The position numbers and the translations under genes were made by a program. Positions 46,176 to 55,124 of a stretch of 64,000 nucleotides of DNA are shown here, in pieces (the first letter of the stretch is position 1; each line of letters starts with the position of its first letter). The notes beneath the pieces are model-generated. The model was not told the origin of the DNA, did not search any database, and saw nothing but the letters and a program-made list of their open reading frames with translations. Origin of the DNA: Bog-756 sp963725395 (GTDB taxonomy: Bacteria; Actinomycetota; Acidimicrobiia; Acidimicrobiales; RAAP-2); assembly GCA_963725395.1 (NCBI GenBank), contig CAVRYH010000009.1:186001-250000 (forward strand), in the 5' to 3' direction.

Positions 46176-47276
46176 GTGATCCGGCCACGCGGCGGAACCA
46201 CACGCCGACGCGACGACGACGACCAAGATGCCGCCTCCTCCGCCGTGGCGATCGGCCGCCTGCTGCGGAACACCAGGGAGGAGCGCGGCCTCGATCTGCT
46301 CTCGGTCCACGACCGTCTCGGCCGCCCAATCACCCAGATCGAGGCCCTCGAGAGCGGCGATCTCGCCCGGCTACCCAATCAGGCCATGGCCCTGTCCACG
46401 CTCCGGCGTTATGCCGCCCTCCTCGGCCTGGACGGGGACGCGCTCGCCCTCCAGATGATCGACGCCTGGTCGGCGGTCCCGTCGGCCCCCGAGCCGACCA
46501 CCAGGCGGGAAGCGGCTGTCGAAGGTGGGGCGGCGCCGACGACGGTCGTCACCGCCGTCACGTCCGGACCGGACCACCTGCGGGCCTTCACCCAGACAGG
46601 CGAAGTGCCCAAGATCGGTGGCGGCTCCAACGGCCCACCGACCGGTTCAGGAGCGTACGGCTACGGGATGGTCACCGGTCCGCCCACCGGCACGTTCCCG
46701 GTCGTCCCGAAACAGGACCTGAAGCACAGCCGGCGGGCAGTGGCCCGGGCCCGCCGCCGCCTGCGGGCCCCCACCTGGCTCAAGGTGGCCACCTGGATTG
46801 CCGCAGTGCTCGTCCTGATCACAGCGGCCGGCCTCGTCATCTACCGGTCCCAGCCCAAATGGCTCGTCCAGGCCCACATCCTGAAGGTCCAGCAGCCCGG
46901 GGCCCCCGGGACGAACGGGACGACGAACGGGACGAGCGCGGCGCCGGCGCCCAAGCCCTCGGCGGTGGTCGTCCAGACCGCCGCCTCGGCGAGCAGCGCC
47001 TCCTACTCGGTGGCGGCAAAGGCGTACGACATCGCCGTGTCCACGTCCAACCGAGTCTGGGTACAGGTCATCAGCGCGAGTTCATCGGTGCCGCTGGTCA
47101 GCGGTATCCAGCCCGCCGGAAAGGCGCTGTCCTTCCCCGCCAACGGCGCCCTGACCGTGGAGGTCGGTAATTCCGCAGTCGTGGTCGCGGTGACGGTGAA
47201 CAAGAAGGTCGTCTTCTACAACGCTCCGAGCGCTGCCCCGTTCACCTACACCTTCTCCCCCGCCGCAGGCTTCTAG
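46176..47276 (+). CDS. RodZ-like protein: Cro-type HTH, one TM helix, DUF4115-type tail
   Basis: A 366-residue membrane protein with three parts. Residues 20-95 are a helix-turn-helix of the RodZ/HTH_25 type (AIGRLLRNTREERGLDLLSV; NQAMALSTLRRYAALLGLDG). A Gly/Thr-rich linker precedes one helix near residues 205-225 (WIAAVLVLITAAGLVIY). The rest is the exterior beta-rich DUF4115-like domain. RodZ links MreB to the wall in rod-shaped bacteria; actinomycete homologues are divergent. GTG 46176 follows CAGGAGA, with TACGCT at 46139 as a possible -10. The linker is repetitive and longer than usual. Confidence 0.8.
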   Translation: MIRPRGGTTRRRDDDDQDAASSAVAIGRLLRNTREERGLDLLSVHDRLGRPITQIEALESGDLARLPNQAMALSTLRRYAALLGLDGDALALQMIDAWSAVPSAPEPTTRREAAVEGGAAPTTVVTAVTSGPDHLRAFTQTGEVPKIGGGSNGPPTGSGAYGYGMVTGPPTGTFPVVPKQDLKHSRRAVARARRRLRAPTWLKVATWIAAVLVLITAAGLVIYRSQPKWLVQAHILKVQQPGAPGTNGTTNGTSAAPAPKPSAVVVQTAASASSASYSVAAKAYDIAVSTSNRVWVQVISASSSVPLVSGIQPAGKALSFPANGALTVEVGNSAVVVAVTVNKKVVFYNAPSAAPFTYTFSPAAGF

Positions 47277-47354
47277 GTCCGCTTCCCGTCCCATCGGTGC
47301 CGACCAGGTGTCCCCCGGTGTCTCGCTGACGGGACGGCCAGGGCTGGCGGAGCG

Positions 47355-47867
47355 TCAGTCGGTCGACGGATGGAGCCGGAGGATCTCGCCGGTCTCCACC
47401 CGATAGCGCCATCCCTCGACCGTGACCGCGTCGGGAAGCAGCGGGCAGGCGCGCACGGCGGCGACGTCCCGCTCGAGCGCCTCATCGGGATCGGGCATGG
47501 TGAGGAACTCCCAGTCCGACGCCCGGTCGGCCAGGGCTGGCGGGAGGTCAGAGCGGACATCATCGTCCGTCCGGTCGGCCAGGGCACAGTTGGTGTGCTG
47601 CATGACGGCGATCCGGGACACCCCGAGGAAGTTGGTGGCCAGGATCAGGGAGCGCAGGACGTCGGGGGTGACACGAGCGCCGGCATTGCGGAGGATCTTC
47701 GCGTCGCCGGGCACCAGCCCGAGCATGGCCAGCGGCTCGATCCGGCTGTCCATACAGGTGACCAGCGCGAACCCCTTGGCCGCCCTGGCCGGTATGCCGG
47801 CCAGCGCGAACTCCTCGACGTAGCGGGCATTGGCTTCGAGGAAGTCATCGAACACGGACGGAAGCAT
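47355..47867 (-). CDS. Beta-class carbonic anhydrase
   Basis: A 170-residue beta-carbonic anhydrase interconverting CO2 and bicarbonate. Zinc ligands are Cys38 in TCMDSR (with the Asp40-Arg42 dyad), His91 and Cys94 in MQHTNCAL; LRNAGARVTPDVLRSL is the conserved helix. Its short length matches the Rv1284-type small enzymes of mycobacteria. ATG 47867 is chosen because the conserved region starts a few residues later. It is convergent with the RodZ-like gene. Confidence 0.9.
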   Translation of the reverse strand: MLPSVFDDFLEANARYVEEFALAGIPARAAKGFALVTCMDSRIEPLAMLGLVPGDAKILRNAGARVTPDVLRSLILATNFLGVSRIAVMQHTNCALADRTDDDVRSDLPPALADRASDWEFLTMPDPDEALERDVAAVRACPLLPDAVTVEGWRYRVETGEILRLHPSTD

Positions 47868-47963
47868 GCCAGACCGGGTGGTCCGGGTCCACGTCGATGC
47901 CGAATCCTCAGAGGACCGGCCCGGGCCCCGGCCCACCTGAACGGGCGGCCGCCACGGGGCCGT

Positions 47964-48965
47964 CTAGGCCGGCGGCACGAAGCGAATGTCGAGGCTGCGG
48001 AGGTAGGTCTGCAGTCCCGCATCCTGGATCGGAATGAGGTGGGCCGGAGCTCCTGACTCGTTGACGTGGGCGTGCCACATTCCCGGTGGGGTGACGAATG
48101 CACCACCGGGCTCCCAGTCGATCCTGATCGGTTCGACGATGGAGCCGTCGTCGTCGATCCGGGTGCCGAGCAGGGTGGAGCAGCCCGGCTCGCAGTCGAC
48201 GATCAGGTCGAGCGCCACCGACTGGTGCCGATGTGGACGCTGGAGCTGTCCGGCAGGGAGGAGACCGAACATCGCCCACAGTACATGGGTGATGGTCAGG
48301 GTCTGCTCCTGGGCAGCGTTGGCCAACAGGACGCTCACCCGACTCTTGTGGTTGGCCCCCGGGGCAGCCGCGACGGCACGGAGCTCGGCTTCCGCCGACG
48401 ACCTCGGGAACTTGGTGGCGCGGAACCTCGGCCCGGCCGGCCGCACCCCCAGATACCGCAGCAACGGCTCGTCGTGGACCCAGTAGAGGGTGGCCTCGTC
48501 GGTGGCGAGGTGGGTGACGCCCGCCGGGCTGTCCCCGGACGCTGGCAGGGTGACGAAATCGCCCTCCGCCCACTCGATCCCGTCTCCCGACCGGTCCAGC
48601 TCGGTCCGGCCACGCCCTCCGATCACATAGAGGAGCTGTGACGTGGCGTCCGGCCCGAGAGTGAGGGTTTCACCGGCCTTGATCCGCACGAAGGAGGCCA
48701 GCAACCCCGGGCTCGTCGCCGGACCGGGCGTGATCCCGAGCTCGCTGGACAGATCGAGTGGCACGACGCGCGTGGGCCCGCCGGCATAGAGCGTCGGGGG
48801 GAAGCTGACGATTGGAACCTGGGATGTGTGACCAGAGCCGATCGGGTCGGCGGCCGCCGAATACTCGAAGTAGCGGGCGTCCTCGGTCCAGTCCCTGGCC
48901 CCCGCCGGACCGACGGGGCGGTGGCTGGCGCCCTGGGTACCGGGCTCACCGGAGATGATCGTCAT
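47964..48965 (-). CDS. Bicupin-domain protein
   Basis: A 333-residue protein with two cupin barrels, around residues 85-165 and 230-310. The second has QRPHRHQSVALDLIVD (metal His pair and Glu/Asp) and PPGMWHAHVNESG (His). The first, FVRIKAGETLTLGPDATSQL, lacks clear His ligands. The layout is like gentisate 1,2-dioxygenase, but the catalytic residues are not all there. ATG 48965 follows AGAGGAGA. Function unknown. Confidence 0.75.
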   Translation of the reverse strand: MTIISGEPGTQGASHRPVGPAGARDWTEDARYFEYSAAADPIGSGHTSQVPIVSFPPTLYAGGPTRVVPLDLSSELGITPGPATSPGLLASFVRIKAGETLTLGPDATSQLLYVIGGRGRTELDRSGDGIEWAEGDFVTLPASGDSPAGVTHLATDEATLYWVHDEPLLRYLGVRPAGPRFRATKFPRSSAEAELRAVAAAPGANHKSRVSVLLANAAQEQTLTITHVLWAMFGLLPAGQLQRPHRHQSVALDLIVDCEPGCSTLLGTRIDDDGSIVEPIRIDWEPGGAFVTPPGMWHAHVNESGAPAHLIPIQDAGLQTYLRSLDIRFVPPA

Positions 48966-49075
48966 GTTGTCTCCTCTTGGAGGCGGCGGCCGGGCGCTCG
49001 GTGCTCCGGGTTGTTGCGCACTCCTGTCAGCGTGGCTGTTCCAGCGTAGGCCCGCCCGGACGTCGGCGGGCCGGG

Positions 49076-49843
49076 TCAGTCGGAGAAATGGGTCGTCGGG
49101 CGCTCCTCCAACACGCCCTCGACGTACACGTCCACCTTCTCGTTGTAGAAACTCAACAATCCGGCGATGGGGAGGAGTTGCCGGGTCGGGAAGTCATAGC
49201 TCCACGCCAGATCCTCCTGGGTCGTCTCTCCGAGGCGTACGGACCAGTAGTCCGAGGTGGTCCCCTTGTACGGGCAACTCGTGACGGTCGGGCTCGGGAC
49301 GAGGTGCCCGAAGTCGACCTCGGTCCGGTTGAGGTAGTAGCGGGTGGGAAGACCCGTCTCGAACACCATCACCGGTGACGACGACTCGGCGAGCACCGTC
49401 CCGTCGAGTTCGACCCGGACGTGACGGGTGGATCGGATGGCATCGACCCGCGTGTAGGGATTGCGCGGATGGACGAATACCTCTTCGTCCTCCTCGAACC
49501 ATCTGCTCAGTGCCGCCCACCGGAACCGGAACGTGTCGGCCAGCTCGCCACGGACGGGGTCGACGACCAGCCGGCCTACCGTCGGTGACTGCGGTCCTGC
49601 GGAAGCGAACGAGTACAGGCGGACCGTCCCCCTCGGAGACTGCTCCGTGACCCCGGCGGTGACGAGGAGGTCGTCCCGGACATCGTGGTGCGGGATGTAG
49701 TACTGCGGATAGTTCGCCCATTCCCAGACGTAGAGAGCGCCGATGGTGTCGAGCACCGTCTCGCCCTCGTGTTCGGCCCGGATCCGCCGCGGGACCGGCT
49801 CCACGTGGTTGAGGCGGGTGATCGCCTTCGGATACCCCGGCAT
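49076..49843 (-). CDS. DUF427 family protein (two repeats)
   Basis: A 255-residue protein with two DUF427 (NTP-transferase-like) repeats, residues 20-135 and 135-245. Each contains the signature seen as VLAESSSPVMVFETGLPTRY and SCPYKGTTSDYWSVR in the second. Activity unknown. ATG 49843 follows AGGGAGGG. Upstream, CGGTCCGCTGGCCC (49872-49885) is close to the DosR-like boxes, with a C at position 1, but is too weak to call. Confidence 0.85.
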   Translation of the reverse strand: MPGYPKAITRLNHVEPVPRRIRAEHEGETVLDTIGALYVWEWANYPQYYIPHHDVRDDLLVTAGVTEQSPRGTVRLYSFASAGPQSPTVGRLVVDPVRGELADTFRFRWAALSRWFEEDEEVFVHPRNPYTRVDAIRSTRHVRVELDGTVLAESSSPVMVFETGLPTRYYLNRTEVDFGHLVPSPTVTSCPYKGTTSDYWSVRLGETTQEDLAWSYDFPTRQLLPIAGLLSFYNEKVDVYVEGVLEERPTTHFSD

Positions 49844-50013
49844 GGCCCTCCCTGTCCGACAAGTGGCGGTTCGGTCCGCTGGCCCAACCTGGATCCAGAG
49901 GCGGTGCCGGTGGAGGCGATCCGCGCCCCCTGAGAATACCCGCGTTGCCCCGCGACACCACCGGGATATCGCCGGCGGGGGCGACGGGCAAACGCGGGGA
50001 CCCGTTCCGACCC

Positions 50014-51471
50014 TCAGGGAGCGGCTGGCGCCTCGTCTGTCGTCGGGCCGGCCTTGCCTCCGTCACCCGCCGGTCGGACCGGACGTCGGCGGGGTCGGCC
50101 GGCCGCCGCCCGGGCGGCGGCGGCCGCCTGGAGCTTGGGCACATAGACCAGCACATAGACGGTGGACAGGGCCCCGAGGACGACGATGACCCCGATCGGG
50201 GCGACCGAGAAGTGCCGGGCATTCTTCGGGTCGGAGAATCCTGTGGCCACGAACAGGATGGTGAAGAGCACCGCACCGAACGCAGCCAGGGGTCGGCCGG
50301 CCACCAACCGGAACGGGCGCTGGCGCGTCTCACGCCGCCGGAGGATCAACAGGCAGAGCGAGGCGACGGCATAGATCCCCGACTCGATGGCGGCACCGAC
50401 GGACACCAGCAGGAGCCACTGCCCCGTGGCGAACACGACCGCGGCCACCACGGCTGAGCCGACGGCCAGTGTGGTCACCGCCAGCCATGGAACGGCCTTC
50501 AGGTTCAAACGGGCGAACTGGCGGGGCAGGGTCCCCTCGCGGGCGGCGGCGTAGATGAAGCGCGAGGCCACCAGGAATCCACCGTTGAACGTATTGAGCG
50601 CCGTGAGGACGGTGAGCGCCAGCATCCACAGTTCACCGACCGTACCCAGCGCCGCCTGACCCAACAGCAGTTGGGGGTACGCACTTCCGTGCAACGCGCC
50701 GGCCGGCACCAGGTGGGTCAGCGCCAGGGCGAACAAGGTTGCGACCAGCCAGATGAGAACCGGGGCGATGAACAGCGCCCGCGTGATCACCCGGGGCGTC
50801 CTGGCCTCTTCCGCCGTGGTGGTGACCCACTCGAACGCCGCGTAGAGGAACAGCGCGAATGCCACCGCCTGCACGCCCGAGAATCCGCCCCGTCCGAACA
50901 GGTCGAAGGGGTGGCGGAAGGAACCCCCGATGTGGAACAGGGCGACCACCGACAGGACGGCGGTCCCGGCTAGCACTGTGTAGGTCACCAGTGTCTGCAC
51001 CCATCCGGCCAGGCGCACACCCCGGAGGTTCGCCCCGAGGGCCAGCCCCAACAGGACGACGATCCAGACGTAGGCCAGCGCCGCCGGCTCGTGGAGCACG
51101 TGCCGCACTGCCGCGCCGATCAGAAAGGCATCGGCGGCGATGACGAAGACCACCGTCGTCATGTAGGTGAAGGTGACCGAGAGGGCGGTCCTGCTCCCCA
51201 CCGCTCGTCCCAGGTACAGCCGGATCCCCGCCGCCGTCGGATAGAGGCCGTTCAGCTCGGAGAAGATGCCCGCCACCAGCAGCACGAGGAGGCCCCCGAT
51301 GAAGATGGCGACCGCCGCGGTGGCCCCCGGCGCATAGGCGAGCACCGACACGACGCCCAGATAGTCGATGGCGGCGAAGGCCAGTCCGGCCGAGGTGGCG
51401 GTGGCGGTGGCGGTACCCACCGACCGCCGAAGCATGGAGGCGCCCTGTGGCGCCGGTCCGGCGCCACCCAT
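50014..51471 (-). CDS. APC-superfamily amino acid/polyamine permease
   Basis: A 485-residue transporter with about twelve membrane helices. Helix 1 SAGLAFAAIDYLGVVSVLAY is unusual for APC proteins: the helix-break motif is altered to A-I-D. Helix 6 region FLYAAFEWVTTTAEEARTPR is typical, with the EEA-(R/K)-P signature. The start ATG overlaps the SCP2 stop in TGATG. It ends with an Arg/Ala-rich cytoplasmic tail. Substrate may be the product or substrate of the aminotransferase upstream in the operon. Confidence 0.85.
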   Translation of the reverse strand: MGGAGPAPQGASMLRRSVGTATATATSAGLAFAAIDYLGVVSVLAYAPGATAAVAIFIGGLLVLLVAGIFSELNGLYPTAAGIRLYLGRAVGSRTALSVTFTYMTTVVFVIAADAFLIGAAVRHVLHEPAALAYVWIVVLLGLALGANLRGVRLAGWVQTLVTYTVLAGTAVLSVVALFHIGGSFRHPFDLFGRGGFSGVQAVAFALFLYAAFEWVTTTAEEARTPRVITRALFIAPVLIWLVATLFALALTHLVPAGALHGSAYPQLLLGQAALGTVGELWMLALTVLTALNTFNGGFLVASRFIYAAAREGTLPRQFARLNLKAVPWLAVTTLAVGSAVVAAVVFATGQWLLLVSVGAAIESGIYAVASLCLLILRRRETRQRPFRLVAGRPLAAFGAVLFTILFVATGFSDPKNARHFSVAPIGVIVVLGALSTVYVLVYVPKLQAAAAARAAAGRPRRRPVRPAGDGGKAGPTTDEAPAAP

Positions 51472-51830
51472 CAGGCGTCGGGCCAGATCACGTAGCTGAT
51501 CGCATCGAGCCGCATCACATCCTCTTGCGTGCCCTTGACGGTGATCTCACCGCGTAGGTACTTCTGCACCGGATTGAGGTCGCCCCAGAACATGTCGCAG
51601 AACGTCTCCGAGTGGGTGGTCACCACGATGTCGGGTGTTCCCACGTGCCCCTCGGGTGTCGACAGGATCTCACCGCGGTCGACCTCCATCGAGAAGATGA
51701 TGCCGTTGTCGGAACAGACGAAGTGCAGCGTCCTCGACCAGTCCCGTTGCATCTTCCGCAGCCGCTCGTTCCCGTTGCAGCTGACCGTGTAGTCCGCCAG
51801 AGCTTCGGCCAGCTCGTCCCATTCAGCCAT
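51471..51830 (-). CDS. SCP2-like sterol-binding domain protein
   Basis: A 119-residue single-domain protein with the SCP2 sterol-transfer fold. DNGIIFSMEVDRGEI, DIVVTTHSETFCDMFWGDLN and LRGEITVKGTQEDVMRLDAI match the lipid-pocket strands and the amphipathic helix. It binds a hydrophobic ligand. It lies between the aminotransferase and the permease, joined to the latter by TGATG, 12 bp after the former. ATG 51830 follows GGAGGG. Confidence 0.85.
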   Translation of the reverse strand: MAEWDELAEALADYTVSCNGNERLRKMQRDWSRTLHFVCSDNGIIFSMEVDRGEILSTPEGHVGTPDIVVTTHSETFCDMFWGDLNPVQKYLRGEITVKGTQEDVMRLDAISYVIWPDA

Positions 51831-51842
51831 GGTCCGCCCTCC

Positions 51843-53144
51843 TCAGCCCGCGGCACGCATCGGCCGGCGCCTGGGGCGGACCGGCGTCGATTCCTCGGGA
51901 CCGGCCCCGGACAGCATGTCGGTGATCGACCGGTCGAGCGCGTCGAGGAGCAGGTCGACCTGTTCCTCCTCGATCACGAGCGTGGGCATGAGCCGCATCA
52001 CCGCGGGGTGGTTACCGCTGTAGATGGCCAGCACGCCGTGCTGCGCGAGGTGGTACGACATGCGCGGGCCCATCGAGTCCTCGGCGTACTGGATCCCGGC
52101 CATGAGCCCCAGGCCACGCACGTCGGCCACCACATCCGGATACTTTGCGGCCAGGGGCCTCAGTCCGGCGAACAGCCGGTCACCCATGGCCGCGGCATGG
52201 TTCACGAGATCGGTCTCCTCGATGACGGAGAGCACTTCGAGGGCGACGGCACAGGCCAGGTCCGAACCTCCGAACGTGGACAGATGGACGAACGGGTTCG
52301 GAATCAGGAACTCGCGCAGCTCCTCGCTGAACACCGTGGCGGCGATGGACACGAGTGACCCCCCGAGCGACTTGGCCGTCGTCATGATGTCGGGGACGAC
52401 CCCATAGTGCTCACTGGCCCACCAGCGGCCGGTGCGGCCCAACCCGGTCTGGATCTCATCGAGGATCAGCAGGGCGCCGGCCCGGTCGCACACACCCCGG
52501 ACGGCGGTGAGGTAACCGGGCGGGGGCACGACGATGCCCCCCTCACCCTGGATCGGCTCGAGCAACACCGCCGCCGTGCGCTCGTCGACGGCCCCCTCCA
52601 TGGCTCCGGGATCCCCGAAGGGCACCTGGACGAAATCCGGCATGAGGGGCTCGAACGGTTGGCGGAACGCTGACCTTCCACCCGCCGAGAGGGCGAATCC
52701 CGTGTGGCCGTGATAGCCGTTGATCGTCGAGATGATCCGGGGTCGCCCCGTGGCACCCCGGGCCAGTTTGATGGCGAAGTCGACGGCCTCGCCGCCGCCC
52801 GTGGCGAACGTGGTGCACGAGAGGTCCCCGGGCGAAAGTTCTGCGAGCCGGGCGGCCAGTTCGGCCTTCTCTTTCGAGCACAGGAGGAAGTTCCCGTGGT
52901 CCAAACGGTCGACCGCCGCGTGCGCAGCTGCCACTACCCGGGGGTTTCGGCGACCCACATTGAACGAACCCGCCGAGGTGAAGCAGTCGAGGAACCTGCG
53001 ACCGTCCACGTCCCAGACCCACGGCCCGGAACGCTCGCCCTCGATGATGTCGAGACCCGCCGCCCGCATGACCCGGACCTTCTGGGGGTTGATGTAGCGG
53101 GCGAACTGCTCGAGTGCCTGCCGTTTGGATTCTTCCGGGGTCAC
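51843..53144 (-). CDS. Class III PLP-dependent aminotransferase
   Basis: A 433-residue fold-type I aminotransferase. FATGGGEAVDFAIKLARGAT binds the phosphate, LLILDEIQTGLGRTGRWWA holds the ring Asp (229), and Lys258 in TTAKSLGGSLVS makes the Schiff base. STFGGSDLACAVAL follows. GTG 53144 is chosen because AAGGAGG sits 8 nt upstream inside a longer frame. It is related to ornithine, 4-aminobutyrate and similar amine aminotransferases. It is the first gene of the aminotransferase-SCP2-permease operon. Confidence 0.9.
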   Translation of the reverse strand: MTPEESKRQALEQFARYINPQKVRVMRAAGLDIIEGERSGPWVWDVDGRRFLDCFTSAGSFNVGRRNPRVVAAAHAAVDRLDHGNFLLCSKEKAELAARLAELSPGDLSCTTFATGGGEAVDFAIKLARGATGRPRIISTINGYHGHTGFALSAGGRSAFRQPFEPLMPDFVQVPFGDPGAMEGAVDERTAAVLLEPIQGEGGIVVPPPGYLTAVRGVCDRAGALLILDEIQTGLGRTGRWWASEHYGVVPDIMTTAKSLGGSLVSIAATVFSEELREFLIPNPFVHLSTFGGSDLACAVALEVLSVIEETDLVNHAAAMGDRLFAGLRPLAAKYPDVVADVRGLGLMAGIQYAEDSMGPRMSYHLAQHGVLAIYSGNHPAVMRLMPTLVIEEEQVDLLLDALDRSITDMLSGAGPEESTPVRPRRRPMRAAG

Positions 53145-53163
53145 GATGTCCACCTCCTTGCCA

Positions 53164-53844
53164 TCAACCCTGTTCCGGCCTGGAACGTACACCCGGAGCG
53201 GAACGGGCGGCCGTTTCGCCCGGCCGGGGGTGAGGGGCGCCGATCAGCGCGAAGAGCTCGCCGATGGCGGTCTCGGGCGCCGTCACCTTGATGGTGTGCA
53301 TGCCCATGGCGCGGGCCGGTTTCAGGTTGACGCCGAGGTCATCGAGGAAGACCACTTCACGCGGGGATACGTCCAGGGCCTCACACGCCATCCTATAGAA
53401 CTCGGGATCCGGCTTCCGCACTCCGAGCTTGCTCGACTCGAAGACGGCATCGAACAGGGCGAACACCTCGGCCACCTCTGGTCGCGCCTCTGCCTCCAGG
53501 GCGGCGAAATTGTCGGTCAGGCACGCAGTCTTGAACCGCGACGAGCAGTGCCGGACCGCGGCGACCATCTCGGGACGGATCTCCCCGGCCAGTGCACCAA
53601 TGACCGCGATGGCGTCGACCTCTCCCCCGAGGGCTCGCGCCTCCTCCTCGAACTCGTCACAGAACGACCCGAACTCGAGCTCCCCACGCTCGAGACGGGC
53701 CCAGGCGTTCTCCTCCGGGTTGGTGGCGTTGATCCGACGGAGCAACCCGCTGGGCAGTCCATGCTCCTCTTCGTACCGGGCAAAGGCATCGAACGGGCTC
53801 GTAGAGATGACCCCCCCGAAGTCGAACATCACTGATCGGATCAC
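53164..53844 (-). CDS. HAD-superfamily hydrolase (subfamily IA)
   Basis: A 226-residue phosphatase-like protein. Motif I MFDFGGVISTS has a single Asp and lacks the second one, as in epoxide-hydrolase/YihX-type HADs. Motif II TACLTDN, Lys in ESSKLGVRKPDPEFY, and motif IV VFLDDLGVNL are present. GTG 53844 is taken; an ATG at 53829 directly before FDFGGV is a shorter option. It is 19 bp upstream of the aminotransferase on the same strand and may lead that operon. Confidence 0.85.
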   Translation of the reverse strand: MIRSVMFDFGGVISTSPFDAFARYEEEHGLPSGLLRRINATNPEENAWARLERGELEFGSFCDEFEEEARALGGEVDAIAVIGALAGEIRPEMVAAVRHCSSRFKTACLTDNFAALEAEARPEVAEVFALFDAVFESSKLGVRKPDPEFYRMACEALDVSPREVVFLDDLGVNLKPARAMGMHTIKVTAPETAIGELFALIGAPHPRPGETAARSAPGVRSRPEQG

Positions 53845-54136
53845 CAGCGATCCATCCTCTCCGTCGTCCGCGGACGCTGGCACGTTAGTGCGCCACGCCT
53901 CCCTCAGAGTCCGAGCCCTCCTTGCCTGTCCCCCCGGGTGCATCGCCGGGACGGCGAGAGTGTCTCGCTCCACAGTTCCCGGCTCCAGCTGTCGAGCGGG
54001 CAGTCCACGACCACCACGCTCCGGCATCCGGTGCCCGCTTGCTAGGCCGATGGACCCTTGATGTGGGCGGTCGGTCCAGTGCGGGAGGTTGCGCTGACCC
54101 GCACCGGCGGGCATTCCGCCGGTCACCGTCGACCGG

Positions 54137-54439
54137 CTAGGGATCCGGATCTCGCTTCGGGTTCGACTCATGGAGGGTTGCGGTCGTGTCGATCACCTCT
54201 CCCGGACTCTCCAACCTCACCCGTCGCCGCCGGTAGTTGGGGTTGAAAGCGACCATCAGCCGATCGATCCCGAGCGCGATCAATCCAACCACCGCGATGG
54301 CGACGACGATCCCAGCGATGACGAGGGCACCGACGAGGACGGCCGAGACCAGGACCACGAGGACCACGAATGCCAGGATCGACCCCAGGCAGCCGAAGCC
54401 GGGTCCTGTGTGCCCCTTCGAGCGGGTGGGTGGATCCAT
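54137..54439 (-). CDS. Small membrane protein, unknown
   Basis: A 100-residue protein whose centre is a long hydrophobic stretch (residues 15-60, e.g. ILAFVVLVVLVSAVLVGALV) that would form two membrane helices. Then come NPNYRRRRVRLESPGEV and a polar tail. ATG 54439 is preferred; an upstream start at 54604 adds Pro/Arg-rich sequence. The 300-bp space between it and the HAD gene holds nothing else I can see. Confidence 0.6.
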   Translation of the reverse strand: MDPPTRSKGHTGPGFGCLGSILAFVVLVVLVSAVLVGALVIAGIVVAIAVVGLIALGIDRLMVAFNPNYRRRRVRLESPGEVIDTTATLHESNPKRDPDP

Positions 54440-54623
54440 CCCGCCAGGATCCCACGACCGAGGTGGCTTGCGCGGGTCGGTCCGGGCGATGGGTGGCCCA
54501 TCGCCGGGCAGATCACCGGTCTGACGCACCGGCACCGTCCTGGGGCCTGACGGCGAGGCGGAGCCCTGAAAGGGCATCCCCGGTGGACGTCTGCGATCTC
54601 CCAATCACGAGCGGGCCCGCCGG

Positions 54624-54629
54624 TAACCT
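54624..54629 (+). promoter_or_regulatory. -10 element of a leaderless promoter (Nudix)
   Basis: TAACCT puts +1 at the GTG at 54636. The in-frame GTG at 54633 is too close to be likely. Confidence 0.4.
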
Positions 54630-54635
54630 TAGGTG

Positions 54636-55091
54636 GTGGCGATCTCACCCCACATCCGGCGACTCCGCGCGGCCATCGGCCATGACCTCCTCGTGCTGCC
54701 TTCCGCTGCCGTCTTGCCGCGTGACGAACGGGGAAGAGTGCTGTTGGTGAAGATCATCGACACGGGGCAGTGGGCCGTCATCGGCGGCGCCGTCGAGCCC
54801 GACGAATCGCCGCAGCAGTGTGCCCTCCGCGAAGCCGAAGAGGAGGCGGGTGTCACTCTGGAGCTCGGTGGGATCCTGGCCGTCCTCGGCGGCCCCGAGT
54901 ACCGACTCACCTATCCGAATGGTGACCAGACCTCGTATGTGTCCACGGTGTTTGACGCGAGGGTCGTCGCGGGGACCCCGCGCCCGGACCACGAGGAGAC
55001 GTCGGGTGTGGCCTGGTGGGACCCTGGTGCACTGCCCGATGAGATGAGCCGATTCACGCAAGCCCTCCTGGCAGGGGCCGGGTTGACATGA
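54636..55091 (+). CDS. Nudix hydrolase
   Basis: A 151-residue pyrophosphohydrolase acting on nucleoside diphosphate-linked compounds. The Nudix box GxxxxxExxxxxxxREUxEE is complete: GGAVEPDESPQQCALREAEE followed by EAGV. The N-terminal part (RRLRAAIGHDLLVLPSAAVL) fits the MutT-like class. GTG 54636 is chosen from the leaderless -10. It is 33 bp upstream of the alpha-galactosidase on the same strand. Confidence 0.9.
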   Translation: MAISPHIRRLRAAIGHDLLVLPSAAVLPRDERGRVLLVKIIDTGQWAVIGGAVEPDESPQQCALREAEEEAGVTLELGGILAVLGGPEYRLTYPNGDQTSYVSTVFDARVVAGTPRPDHEETSGVAWWDPGALPDEMSRFTQALLAGAGLT

Positions 55092-55124
55092 GGACAGTGG
55101 AGCCATCCTGCCCCGAGTGAGCCG

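Noticed and set aside
49872..49885. Sixth DosR-like box upstream of the DUF427 gene
   Set aside because: CGGTCCGCTGGCCC misses the first G, has no TAGNNT at the shared distance, and lies close to the ATG. Too weak to list.
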